64,000 nt of DNA. Source: Hydrogenophaga taeniospiralis CCUG 15921. Its GTDB lineage: Bacteria > Pseudomonadota > Gammaproteobacteria > Burkholderiales > Burkholderiaceae_C. Below the pieces are notes generated by a model, which did not search any database, had not been told where the DNA came from, and saw only the letters and a list, made by a program, of their open reading frames with translations. The translations under genes and the position numbers were made by a program. How positions within the stretch are numbered: position 1 is the stretch's first letter; every line of letters starts with the position of its first letter. The stretch is from positions 1 through 64,000 of the forward strand of contig NZ_BCWR01000007.1 of assembly GCF_001592305.1 (NCBI RefSeq), read 5' to 3'. Positions 26,988-35,633 of this stretch are shown here, piece by piece.

Positions 26988-28379
26988 ATGAACATCATCA
27001 TCTTGGGCGCCGGCCGTGTGGGCGAGAGCGTCGCAGAAAGCCTGGTTTCCGAACAGAACGACATCACGGTGATTGACATGGACCCCGCCCGCCTGCGTCT
27101 TCTCGAAGACCGGCTGGACCTGCGGGGCGTGGTGGGCAATGGCATTCAGCCCTCGGTGCTGCGCGAGGCCGGGGCCCAGGACGCCGACATGGTGATCGCC
27201 TGTGCCGCCAACGACGAATCCAACCTGGTGGTCTGCAAGGTGGCGCACGACATCTTCAACGTGCCCAGCACCATCGCCCGGCTGCGTTCGCCCGAGTTCG
27301 TGGAAGGCGACGAGCTGCTGGGCAAGAACGGCTTCGCGGTGGACCACGTGATCTGCCCGGAAGAGTCGGTCACGCGCTACATCCACCAGCTCATCAGCTA
27401 CCCCGAGGCCCTGCAGGTGCTGGAGTTTGCCGATGGCCGGGCCAGCCTGATCGCCATGCGCGCGGCCTACGGCGGCGCCTTGGTGGGCCACACCATCGGT
27501 GAGTTCCGCGAACGTTTCCCCCACGCCGAGATGCGGGTGGTGGCGCTGTACCGGCTCGACACTGAAATGGAGGCCACCAAGACCACCCGCATCCTGGCCG
27601 GCGACGAGGTGTTCGTGCTGGCCGACACGCGCAAGATCCGCTACGTGCTGGGCGCCATCCACAACATCGACAAACCGGTGCAGCGCCTCATGATCGCGGG
27701 CGGTGGCAAGGTCGGCCTGCGGCTGGCGCGCAGCCTGGTCGGGCAGTGCGAGGTGAAGATCATCGAGCGCGACAAGAAGCGCTGTGAATACCTGGCCAGC
27801 CAGCTGCCGTCGAACATGCTGATCCTGCACGGCGATGGTGCCGACGAAGACCTGCTGCTGGAAGAGAACGTGGGCCAGATGGACCTGTTCCTCGCGCTCA
27901 CCAGCGACGACGAGGACAACATCATGTCGGCCATGCTGGCCAAGCGGCTGGGGGCCGGGCGCGTGATGTCGCTCATCAACCGCCGCGCCTACGCCGACAT
28001 GATGCAGGGCAGCACCATCGACATCGCCATCTCGCCCGCGCAGACCGTGATCGGCGAACTGCTGACCCACCTGCGCCGTGGTGACGTGGCGGCGGTGCAC
28101 AGCCTGCGCCGCGGCGCGGCCGAAGCGCTCGAAGGCATCGCGCGCGGCGACGTGAAGACCTCCAAGCTGGTGGGGCGCCGGGTCGAAGAGGTCAAGCTGC
28201 CCACGGGCACGCGTATCGGCGCCATCGTGCGTGGCGAGGGCCGCAAGTCCGAGGTACTGATGCCGCACCACGACACGGTGATCGAGGCCGACGACCACAT
28301 CATCATCTTCATTCCGAACAAGCGCCTGGTGCGTGAGGTGGAGAAGCTGTTCCAGGTCGGCGCGACCTTCTTCGGTTGA
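26988..28379 (+). CDS. trkA: Trk potassium uptake regulatory subunit TrkA
   Basis: The 463-residue cytoplasmic protein gates the Trk K+ channel. It is a tandem of two RCK units, each with an NAD-binding Rossmann fold (IIILGAGRVGESVAESL at residue 2, and LMIAGGGKVGLRLARSL near 231) and a TrkA-C domain (about residues 140-225 and 370-460). Length agrees with E. coli TrkA (458). The ATG at 26988 gives the exact family start MNIIILGAGRVG. It is 17 bp upstream of the first trkH gene. Confidence 0.96.
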   Translation: MNIIILGAGRVGESVAESLVSEQNDITVIDMDPARLRLLEDRLDLRGVVGNGIQPSVLREAGAQDADMVIACAANDESNLVVCKVAHDIFNVPSTIARLRSPEFVEGDELLGKNGFAVDHVICPEESVTRYIHQLISYPEALQVLEFADGRASLIAMRAAYGGALVGHTIGEFRERFPHAEMRVVALYRLDTEMEATKTTRILAGDEVFVLADTRKIRYVLGAIHNIDKPVQRLMIAGGGKVGLRLARSLVGQCEVKIIERDKKRCEYLASQLPSNMLILHGDGADEDLLLEENVGQMDLFLALTSDDEDNIMSAMLAKRLGAGRVMSLINRRAYADMMQGSTIDIAISPAQTVIGELLTHLRRGDVAAVHSLRRGAAEALEGIARGDVKTSKLVGRRVEEVKLPTGTRIGAIVRGEGRKSEVLMPHHDTVIEADDHIIIFIPNKRLVREVEKLFQVGATFFG

Positions 28380-28396
28380 AGCCGCTCGGTTCCTTC

Positions 28397-29869
28397 ATGC
28401 CCTTTCTGCGCGTCTTTCCCATTCTCGGGGCCATCGTCATGGTGTTTGCCCTCACCATGCTGGTGCCCTTGGGCGTGTCGCTGTGGACGCAGGACGGCGC
28501 CAGTTCGGCCTTTCCGGTCGCCATGGCCCTGACCTTCGTGTGCGGGGCGCTCATGCGTTCGGCGGTCTGGCGGGTCGGGCACAAGCTGGAGCTGCAGAAG
28601 CGCGACGGCATCCTGCTGGTGGGGCTGGCCTGGACGCTGCTGCCGCTGTTTGCCTGCGTGCCCTTGCTGCTGTACTTCGGCCCGACGAGCACACCGCTGT
28701 CGTTCACCGATGCGTACTTCGAGGCCATGTCGGGGCTGACCACCACCGGCGCCACGGTGCTGGTGGGACTGGACCGGCTGCCCGGCTCGATCAACCTCTG
28801 GCGCTGCTTCCTGCAGTGGCTCGGTGGCATGGGCATCCTGGTGCTGGCCGTGGCGATCCTGCCCATGCTGGGCGTGGGTGGCAGCCAGCTCTTCCGAGCC
28901 GAGGCCACCGGCCCCATGAAGGATGCCAAGCTCACGCCGCGCATCACCGAAACCGCCAAGGGGCTGTGGACCGTGTACTGCCTGCTCTCGCTGGCCTGCG
29001 TGCTGGGCTACTGGCTCGCCGGCATGTCCGCGCTGGACGCCTGGATCCACATGTTCGCCACGCTCAGCCTGGGCGGCCTGTCGTCGCACGACAGCAGCTT
29101 CGGGTATTTCCAGCTGCCCGCGGCGGAGTGGGTGGCGATCGTCTTCATGCTGCTGGCGAGCTGCAATTTCGCGCTGTATTTCGTGGCCCTGGTCAAGCGC
29201 CAGCCCGCGCGCATCTGGCGCGACGCCGAGTGGCGCGGTTCCATGCTGTTGCTGGTGGGCTCGGGCCTGTTCATCGCCGGGCTGCTGCTGGTCAAGGGCA
29301 GCCTGAGCGACCCGGTCGTGGCGGTGCGCACGGCGCTGTTCAACGTGGTGTCGATCGCCTCGACCACCGGGTTCTCCACCGTGGACTACACCACCTGGCC
29401 GGTGTTCGCGCCCCTCTTCATGCTCATGCTCTCGGGCGTGGCCACCAGCGCGGGTTCCACCGGCGCGGGCATCAAGATGGCGCGCATCGTCATCCTGGTC
29501 AAGCAGGCGCGGCGCGAAATGGCGCGCATCGTGCACCCGCGCGCGGTCAACCCCGTCACCATGGGGGGCAACGTGGTGGACAGCAGCACCATCTTTTCCG
29601 TGCTCGGCTTCATGCTGGTGTACGGCGGCACCATCATCGGCCTGACCATGGTCCTGCTGCTGACCGACATGCCCTTCGACACCGCGTTTTCCGCCGTGGT
29701 GGCCAGCGTGAACAACATGGGCCCAGGACTCAACGAGGTCGGCCCTGCCGGCAATTTCGCGGGCCTGAGCGACTTCCAGACCTGGGTGTGCGCCCTGGCC
29801 ATGTTGCTGGGCCGGCTGGAAATGCTGTCCTTCCTGGTGCTGTTCACACCCGGTTTCTGGCGCAAATAG
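28397..29869 (+). CDS. trkH: Trk-type potassium transporter membrane subunit, first paralogue
   Basis: The 490-residue integral membrane protein is the pore of the Trk K+ uptake system. The four pore-loop repeats with their filter glycines are readable: TTTGATVL, SLGGLSSHD, ASTTGFSTVDY and VNNMGPGL. About ten transmembrane helices are evident. I prefer the ATG at 28397, 17 bp after the trkA stop; an in-frame TTG overlapping trkA at 28376 is possible. It is immediately followed by a second trkH. Confidence 0.95.
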   Translation: MPFLRVFPILGAIVMVFALTMLVPLGVSLWTQDGASSAFPVAMALTFVCGALMRSAVWRVGHKLELQKRDGILLVGLAWTLLPLFACVPLLLYFGPTSTPLSFTDAYFEAMSGLTTTGATVLVGLDRLPGSINLWRCFLQWLGGMGILVLAVAILPMLGVGGSQLFRAEATGPMKDAKLTPRITETAKGLWTVYCLLSLACVLGYWLAGMSALDAWIHMFATLSLGGLSSHDSSFGYFQLPAAEWVAIVFMLLASCNFALYFVALVKRQPARIWRDAEWRGSMLLLVGSGLFIAGLLLVKGSLSDPVVAVRTALFNVVSIASTTGFSTVDYTTWPVFAPLFMLMLSGVATSAGSTGAGIKMARIVILVKQARREMARIVHPRAVNPVTMGGNVVDSSTIFSVLGFMLVYGGTIIGLTMVLLLTDMPFDTAFSAVVASVNNMGPGLNEVGPAGNFAGLSDFQTWVCALAMLLGRLEMLSFLVLFTPGFWRK

Positions 29870-29877
29870 CCACCGCC

Positions 29878-31338
29878 ATGTTCGGCATCCTCCCGGTCGT
29901 TACCGTGTTCTCCCGCATCCTGGTGGCGTTCTCCTTCGCCTTCCTGGTGCCGCTGGCCTGGGCCTGGGCGCACGACGGGGTGGAGCACCTCTACGTCTGG
30001 GGCGGCGGGTTCGCGCTGGCCCTGTTCAGCGGGCTGGCGCTGTGGGCCGTGGCGCACCACCACCGCCGCGAGCTGCAGGCGCGCGACGGCTTCCTGCTGG
30101 TCAACCTGGTGTGGATCGTGCTGCCGGCCTATGCCGCCGTGCCATTGATGTACACCGTGCCCGACATCGGCTGGACCCAGGCCTACTTCGAGTCCATGAG
30201 CGCGCTCACCGCCACCGGAGCCACGGCGCTGTCCGGGTTGGACGGGCTGCCGGTGTCGGCCAATGTGTGGCGCTGTTTCCTGCAGCTTGTGGGCGGGCTG
30301 GGCATCATGCTGCTGGTGGTGGCGGTGCTGCCCCTGCTGGGGCTGGGCGGCCTGCAGCTCTACAAGGCCGAAACCCCCGGCCCCATGAAAGACACCAAAT
30401 TCACCCCTCGCATCGCCGAAACCGCGCGCGGCCTGTGGGGGGTCTACTTCGGTTTTTCGCTGGCCTGTTTCCTGGCCTACCGCTGGGCCGGCATGGGCTG
30501 GGCCGACGCCTTCATGCACATGTGTACCACCATGGGCCTGGGGGGCTTTTCGTCGCACGACGCCAGCTTCGGCCACTTCGACTCACCCCGGATCGAAGCC
30601 GTTGCCACCGTCTTCATGGCGCTCGCGGGCGTCAGCTTCATGCGCTACTTCATCGTGCTGCGCAACCGCTCGCTCGGGCCGCTGTTCAGAGACCGCGAGA
30701 TCCGCACCTACGTGGCGGTGCTGCTGGCGTCCATCGGCCTCATCGCGGCCCTGCTGGCCTGGCACGGCGTGGTGCGCAGCTTTCCCGAGGCCCTGCGCAC
30801 GAGCGCGTTCCACGTGCTGTCGCTGGCCACCACCACCGGTTACGCGTCCGCCGACTACGCGCAATGGCCCGTATTCGCGCCGGTGCTGCTCATGTTCCTG
30901 GGCTGCTTCGTGTCCTGCGCCGGCTCCACCGGCGGCGGGATCAAGATGGTGCGCATGGTGCTGCTGATCAAGCAGGCGCGGCGCGAGCTGGTGCGCATCG
31001 TCCACCCGCGCGTGGTCAACCCGGTGACCATGGGCGGCGCCGTGTTGCCCATCTCGGTGATCACCGCGACCCTGGGTTTCATGCTGATCTACGGCGCCAC
31101 CACCATGGGGCTGACCATGGTGCTGCTGTTCACCGGGCTGGACATCGTGACCGCGTTTTCCGCCGTGGTCGCCACCGTGAACAACATCGGCCCCGGCCTG
31201 GGCCTGGTCGGCCCCACCAGCAACTTCGGGGTGCTGAACGATTTCCAGATCTGGGTGCTGACCTTCGCCATGCTGCTGGGCCGGCTCGAACTGCTGACGG
31301 TGCTGGTGCTGTTCACCGGGGCGTTCTGGAGACGGTAG
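29878..31338 (+). CDS. trkH: Trk-type potassium transporter membrane subunit, second paralogue
   Basis: The 486-residue protein is a full-length paralogue of the preceding TrkH, starting 8 bp after it. It has the same repeats with small changes: TATGATAL, MGLGGFSSHD, ATTTGYASADY and VNNIGPGL. The fourth-repeat region SCAGSTGGGIKM matches its neighbour's TSAGSTGAGIKM. Both retain the full set of filter glycines, so both are probably functional and share TrkA. Differences in helices and loops suggest an old duplication with altered affinity or regulation. The stop is 10 bp from the stop of the convergent GST gene. Confidence 0.94.
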   Translation: MFGILPVVTVFSRILVAFSFAFLVPLAWAWAHDGVEHLYVWGGGFALALFSGLALWAVAHHHRRELQARDGFLLVNLVWIVLPAYAAVPLMYTVPDIGWTQAYFESMSALTATGATALSGLDGLPVSANVWRCFLQLVGGLGIMLLVVAVLPLLGLGGLQLYKAETPGPMKDTKFTPRIAETARGLWGVYFGFSLACFLAYRWAGMGWADAFMHMCTTMGLGGFSSHDASFGHFDSPRIEAVATVFMALAGVSFMRYFIVLRNRSLGPLFRDREIRTYVAVLLASIGLIAALLAWHGVVRSFPEALRTSAFHVLSLATTTGYASADYAQWPVFAPVLLMFLGCFVSCAGSTGGGIKMVRMVLLIKQARRELVRIVHPRVVNPVTMGGAVLPISVITATLGFMLIYGATTMGLTMVLLFTGLDIVTAFSAVVATVNNIGPGLGLVGPTSNFGVLNDFQIWVLTFAMLLGRLELLTVLVLFTGAFWRR

Positions 31339-31348
31339 AGGTGGCCGC

Positions 31349-32053
31349 TTAACTTCTGGCCGGGATGGTGAGCCCGCGCTGCACGGCGGGGCGGGCCTCG
31401 AAGGCGGCGAGCACGCGGGTGAGTTCGGGGAAGTCCTTGAAGCCCACCAGATCGCCCGCGCCGTAGAAGCCCACCAGATTGCGCACCCAGGGCCAGGTGG
31501 CGATGTCGGCGATGGTGTAGGCCTCACCCATGATCCAGTGGCGCCCGGTCATGCGCTGGTTCAGCACCGCGAGCAGGCGCCGGCTCTCGGCCACGTAGCG
31601 GTCGCGCGGGCGTTTGTCTTCATAGGCGGCACCGGCGAACTTGTGGAAGAAACCGAGCTGGCCAAACATCGGGCCGACCCCGCCCATCTGGAACATCAGC
31701 CACTGCAGGGTCTCGTAGCGCGCGGCGGCGTCCTGCGGCAGGAACTGGCCGGTCTTCTCGGCCAGGTAGATCAGGATCGCGCCCGATTCCCACAGGGTCA
31801 GCGGCTGGCCGCCCGGCCCGTTGGGGTCGATGATCGCGGGGATCTTGTTGTTGGGGTTGAGCGAGAGGAAGGCCGGCGACAGCTGGTCGTTGGTCTCGAA
31901 GCTCACCAGGTGCGGCTCATAGGGCAGACCGGTCTCTTCCAGCATGATGGACACCTTCACGCCGTTGGGCGTGGGCAGCGAATACAGCTGGAGGCGGTCG
32001 GGCTGTTGCGCCGGCCATTTTTGCGTGATGGGGAAGTCTGAAAGCGGGTTCAC
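31349..32053 (-). CDS. glutathione S-transferase family protein (YfcG/YghU-like)
   Basis: The 234-residue protein has the thioredoxin-fold GST N-domain (LQLYSLPTPNGVKVSIMLEE with NPNNKIPAI and WESGAILIYLAEK) and an all-helical C-domain. The TPNGVK segment, with Asn at the usual catalytic position, matches the Nu-class YfcG/YghU disulfide-bond reductases, which use two glutathiones. I start at the GTG at 32053: an AAGGAG ribosome site precedes it by 6 bases, and the upstream frame is not GST-like. It is convergent with trkH and divergent from the rhodanese gene. Confidence 0.88.
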   Translation of the reverse strand: MNPLSDFPITQKWPAQQPDRLQLYSLPTPNGVKVSIMLEETGLPYEPHLVSFETNDQLSPAFLSLNPNNKIPAIIDPNGPGGQPLTLWESGAILIYLAEKTGQFLPQDAAARYETLQWLMFQMGGVGPMFGQLGFFHKFAGAAYEDKRPRDRYVAESRRLLAVLNQRMTGRHWIMGEAYTIADIATWPWVRNLVGFYGAGDLVGFKDFPELTRVLAAFEARPAVQRGLTIPARS

Positions 32054-32213
32054 GAAAGCTCCTTGTGGTGACGGGGCAAAGGCATGCGACAGAGCCGCTA
32101 TTGAACACCGCCGCGCAAAAGCCCTGCCCGTGCGCGCCCATGGAATCTGGCGTAGGGGCTGCGGGCCGGGCACGGATAATGGCCGCCACACCGAAGACAA
32201 GGAGACCACCCTC

Positions 32214-32651
32214 ATGCCCATCACCAAAGGATTCCGCGCGCTCGTGGACGAAGCCACGGCGCAGATCACCACCTACAGCGTGGCCCAGGTGCGCGAGCGG
32301 CTGGAGCGCGACCCGACGCTGCAGCTGGTGGACATCCGCGACGTGCGCGAGCTTGAGCGCGAAGGCACGGCGCCGGGCGCGGTGCACGCGCCACGCGGCA
32401 TGCTGGAGTTCTGGGTCGACCCGGCCTCGCCGTATTTCAAGCCCGTGTTCGGCGACGACAGCAAGGAGTTCGTGCTGTTCTGTGGCGCCGGCTGGCGCAG
32501 CGCGCTGGCCACCAAGGCGCTGAAAGACATGGGCATGAGCAACGTGGCCCACATCGACGGCGGCTTCACCGAGTGGGCCAAGCAGGGCGCCCCCACCGAA
32601 ACGCTCGAAGCCCACAAGGCGCGGGCTGCGGCGCACAAGCCCAAAGCCTGA
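32214..32651 (+). CDS. rhodanese-like sulfurtransferase
   Basis: The 145-residue single rhodanese domain has the active Cys90 in the loop FCGAGWRSA, preceded by VDIRDVRELEREG, the usual CDC25/rhodanese motif. It may move sulfane sulfur or act in thiol redox control. A TAAT-type -10 box lies about 35 bases before the ATG. Its stop codon overlaps the ATG of the next gene by one base (TGATG), so the two are translationally coupled. Confidence 0.88.
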   Translation: MPITKGFRALVDEATAQITTYSVAQVRERLERDPTLQLVDIRDVRELEREGTAPGAVHAPRGMLEFWVDPASPYFKPVFGDDSKEFVLFCGAGWRSALATKALKDMGMSNVAHIDGGFTEWAKQGAPTETLEAHKARAAAHKPKA

Positions 32652-33046
32652 TGGCCGAGCCCGCCTGCCCCTGTGGCCAGACCGACCCGCGCGGCCGGGC
32701 CCTCGCGTTCGGCGCCTGCTGCGGGCGCTACCTCGACCACGACACGCCCGCGCCCGACGCGCAAAGCCTCATGCGCTCGCGCTACAGCGCCTTCGTGCTC
32801 GGGCGTGTGGACTACCTCAACCGCAGCTGGCACGCCAGCACCCGGCCCGCCGATCTGTCGCTCGAACCCGGCGTGAAATGGCTGGGGCTCGAAGTGCGAT
32901 CGCACCGCCTGATCGACGCCGACCACGCCGAGGTGGAGTTCGTGGCGCGCTCGCGTGTGGCCGGGCGCGGCCAGCGCCTGCACGAGACCAGCCGTTTCGT
33001 GCGTGAAGTCGGGCGCTGGTTTTATGTGGATGGAGATATGAAGTGA
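32651..33046 (+). CDS. YchJ-family SEC-C motif protein
   Basis: The 131-residue protein begins with a SEC-C-like metal-binding segment (CPCGQTDPRG then CCGRYLD) and the conserved SLMRSRYSAFVLGRVDYL, followed by an NTF2-like fold ending in a GRWFYVDGD block. This matches the YchJ/UPF0225 family, whose function is unknown. It shares a one-base overlap with the rhodanese gene upstream and a four-base overlap with the HAD gene downstream, so the three probably form one operon. Confidence 0.88.
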   Translation: MAEPACPCGQTDPRGRALAFGACCGRYLDHDTPAPDAQSLMRSRYSAFVLGRVDYLNRSWHASTRPADLSLEPGVKWLGLEVRSHRLIDADHAEVEFVARSRVAGRGQRLHETSRFVREVGRWFYVDGDMK

Positions 33047-33708
33047 GTGCAATGTTCGAAGCCGTGCTTTTCGACTGCGACGGCGTGCTGGTCGACAGCG
33101 AGCCCATCACCAACGGCGTGTTGCGCGAAGTGCTCAACGAAGCCGGCTGGGCGCTGAGCCAAGCCGAGTGCATGCAGATCTTCATTGGCAAGGCCGTGCG
33201 CGACGAGCGCGCGCGCATCGAGGCCGAGACCGGCCAGCCGCTCACCGACGACTGGATGCGCGCCTTCTACGCGCGGCGCGACCAGCGCCTGCGCGCCGAG
33301 CTGCAGACCGTGGCGGGCGCGCTGGGCGCCGTCATGGCCGCGCACGCGCACACGGCTGGCCGCATTGCCTGCGCCTCCGGCGCCGACCGGCCCAAGGTGG
33401 TGATGCAGATCGGCATGGCGGGTATGGCCCCGTACTTCGGTGAGCGCATCTTCAGCGGCCACGACCTGCCGCGCTCCAAGCCGCACCCCGACGTGTACCT
33501 GGCCGCCGCGGCCCACCTCCGCGCCGACCCGGCGCGCTGCCTCGTGATCGAAGACACCGCCACCGGCGCCCAGGCCGGTCTGGCCGCGGGCGCCACCGTC
33601 TGGGGCTACTGCCCGCAAGGCCACGGCCGCGCGTTCGACGGCCTGCCCGTGGCGCGGGTGTTTCGCCACATGGACGAGTTGGCGCGGGCCTTGCCCGCAC
33701 TGCGGTAA
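33043..33708 (+). CDS. HAD-superfamily sugar-phosphate phosphatase-like hydrolase
   Basis: The 221-residue protein has the HAD nucleophile motif LFDCDGVLVDSEP at residue 8, a helical cap (about residues 18-85), the motif II CASGA, a lysine in RSKPHPDVYL and the acidic motif LVIEDTATGAQAG. It resembles the YieH/YcjU/beta-phosphoglucomutase-like branch. I start at GTG 33043, which overlaps the YchJ stop; a GGAG site lies 7 bases upstream and would be too far from the ATG at 33052. The substrate is not identifiable. Confidence 0.86.
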   Translation: MSAMFEAVLFDCDGVLVDSEPITNGVLREVLNEAGWALSQAECMQIFIGKAVRDERARIEAETGQPLTDDWMRAFYARRDQRLRAELQTVAGALGAVMAAHAHTAGRIACASGADRPKVVMQIGMAGMAPYFGERIFSGHDLPRSKPHPDVYLAAAAHLRADPARCLVIEDTATGAQAGLAAGATVWGYCPQGHGRAFDGLPVARVFRHMDELARALPALR

Positions 33709-33716
33709 AACGCGCC

Positions 33717-34595
33717 ATGCCCAACCCGCTCACCCGCCGCCAACTGCTCGCGCACAGCGCAGCCCTGCCATTCTTGCCACTGGCCGGTCTCGGCCTGACC
33801 GCCTGCTCCAGCATCGACAAGCCCAGCGTGCAGGCCCGTTTGCTGGGCCGCTCCATCACCGTCGTCAGCACCCTCGGCACCACGCTGCGCCTCTCCTGGC
33901 GCGGCACCACCCTGTTCAACAACGAGTTCGGCGAAGCCTTCGTGCCCGACTGGGGCTTCAAGGAGCAGCTCGAAACCGGGGCCGTCGAACTGCTCAAAGC
34001 CTCGGGCCGCTTCTCAAGCGTGCAGCGCGCCACCCTGTCGGCGACCCGCCGCGAAGAAGCGCTCAAGGAGCTGAAGGAACTCAAGACGCCGACCGACCAC
34101 GTGCTACTGATCTCGGGCGCATCCAGCAGCGACACCCTCTGGGAAACCAGGGAAGGCTTCTTCGGCCTGGGGCTGGCCCAGCGCAGCATCCTGCAACTGG
34201 GCACCGAGTCGGCCGCCCACGTCTCGCTCCGGGCCGAACTGCTGGTGCCCAGCACCTTCGGCGCCGTGCTGGGCGAGGCCACCACCCTCACCGCCCAGCG
34301 CGTGCCCGCGCCGGCGCTGTTGCGCGGGCCGCGGCTGAACGAGACCTACGCGGCGACGGCACGGGAGTCGCTGAAGGTGCAGGTGGATGCGGCGGTGCAG
34401 AGTCTGGTGAATCAGTTGGGGTTGGGCAAGGGGGCGCCTGCGCCAGTGGCACCGAAGTCTGAGCCTGCACCCGCAGCGGCGCCCGAGATGCCGCTGGTCA
34501 ATGGCTCGCCGGTGATGTCGCCGAACGTGGAGGGGCGGGGTATTCCGGCGCCATCTGGGGCCGGGGCTTCAGGCGTCCTGCCAGCGGGGCGCTGA
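33717..34595 (+). CDS. predicted Tat-exported lipoprotein of unknown function
   Basis: The 292-residue protein starts PLTRRQLLAHSA, a twin-arginine motif, then a hydrophobic stretch and the lipobox LTAC (Cys at residue 28). It should therefore be exported folded and lipidated. The mature part has alternating strand/helix character with no catalytic motif I recognise. The segment DHVLLISGASSSDTLW is the clearest hydrophobic block. The last 50 residues are Pro/Ala/Gly-rich. It starts 8 bp after the HAD gene and is the last gene of that run. No function is assigned. Confidence 0.75.
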   Translation: MPNPLTRRQLLAHSAALPFLPLAGLGLTACSSIDKPSVQARLLGRSITVVSTLGTTLRLSWRGTTLFNNEFGEAFVPDWGFKEQLETGAVELLKASGRFSSVQRATLSATRREEALKELKELKTPTDHVLLISGASSSDTLWETREGFFGLGLAQRSILQLGTESAAHVSLRAELLVPSTFGAVLGEATTLTAQRVPAPALLRGPRLNETYAATARESLKVQVDAAVQSLVNQLGLGKGAPAPVAPKSEPAPAAAPEMPLVNGSPVMSPNVEGRGIPAPSGAGASGVLPAGR

Positions 34596-34902
34596 CGGAG
34601 GCTGTTTCAGCTGTCGTGTTCGGAAGCGAGGGGGTTGTGCCGAACCCAATCGGGTTTTTGGGTTTTTGCGGCTGGGTGCTGACGGAGAGCGAGAAAGATC
34701 GCGCTCCGCCCATTCAATCGATGGAGCGGCCATTCAATGAGTTGGTTGACCAGCCCTGTCCTGCGAAGAGAGCAATGTGGGTCAACCTCTTTGGAAAGCA
34801 TTGACCCATGGCAAATTTTGTGTTGCGCACCCAGCTTGGCTAAGAGGTGACTTTCTGCTGTTGAATTTCACCTCAATCCCTGTCTGAACTCGGAAATGCC
34901 GC
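34596..34902. other. gene-free stretch at the edge of a low-GC patch
   Basis: These 307 bases hold no gene I can support. The only open frames are under 75 codons, lack a convincing ribosome site and show no family resemblance. Base composition falls here and remains lower through about 35640. Confidence 0.5.
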
Positions 34903-35367
34903 TTACCGTGTGGCGCTGCAGTTGCCGAGTTTGGCCATGTCAAGCTCCACCACATCACTCATGCCTTGCTTTTCAGAAACCTGCACAACTCCCGCTCCGC
35001 CGACAAACATGCCCATCTTGATGAACTGACGGATGAAGTAGTTTTTGCCAGACACGAACATCAACTCCAGGGTGTTGGGGGAAAACTCGGATTCCGTGTC
35101 AATTTTGTGGGTTTTTCCACCCTCAACCTCGGTGTAAAAGAAAACGTCCGGGGCACTCTCTCCAACGCACTTTCCATCAACCCAAATATCTTTCTTCAGC
35201 GCTTTCCCGGTGAAGCTGTTTCTGTAAATGTAGACACCGGCGTTGCCTGGGCTGGGTTGATTGAATTCCTTTGCTTTGGCTGATTCTTCTTTGGATGCCA
35301 TGTTCACAGATGCACACCCGGTAACAAGCAAGGTTGCAGCAAGAGCAAAGAGCGACGCGACTTTCAT
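34903..35367 (-). CDS. DUF2846-type lipoprotein
   Basis: The 154-residue protein has a lipoprotein signal peptide, with LLVTGCAS giving a Cys at residue 18. The mature region contains GVYIYRN, DIWVDGKCVGESAPD and FFYTEVEGGKTHKI, which match the DUF2846 small outer-membrane-associated lipoproteins of unknown role. The GC content is clearly lower than that of neighbouring genes and Lys/Phe/Asn use is higher, which suggests acquisition from another source. It stands alone on the minus strand between gene-free segments. Confidence 0.8.
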   Translation of the reverse strand: MKVASLFALAATLLVTGCASVNMASKEESAKAKEFNQPSPGNAGVYIYRNSFTGKALKKDIWVDGKCVGESAPDVFFYTEVEGGKTHKIDTESEFSPNTLELMFVSGKNYFIRQFIKMGMFVGGAGVVQVSEKQGMSDVVELDMAKLGNCSATR

Positions 35368-35633
35368 GAAATTAATACCTTAATAATCTTGTGAATAGAG
35401 AAAACTGATTGACATCAGCTCGTGGCGGATGAGCGCCTCATGTAGTGTATGCCGCAGAAACTGCTGAGTAAGCAGTTCGGTGCAGTCATCCTAGTCATGA
35501 CGCTCTCCTCAATATACCCGGGCACTTTACCGAACTCGGTCTTCTCGGCCTGCTCTGGCTGCATTGCGACAATGCCGTTTTCAGCCACGGCGAGAAGTCT
35601 GCATGGTACCTTTGAGCCCAATGGGAGGGCGAT
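35368..35633. other. AT-rich region between two divergent accessory genes
   Basis: This 266-bp stretch has AT-rich runs near 35370-35410 that can hold the promoter of the minus-strand lipoprotein gene. No recognisable ORF product is present; short frames on both strands look random. A GGGAGG ribosome site for the next gene lies at its right end. Confidence 0.4.

Noticed and set aside
34616..34804. Short plus-strand frame of 62 codons in the gene-free stretch
   Set aside because: No ribosome site, no domain and a random composition; kept as gene-free.
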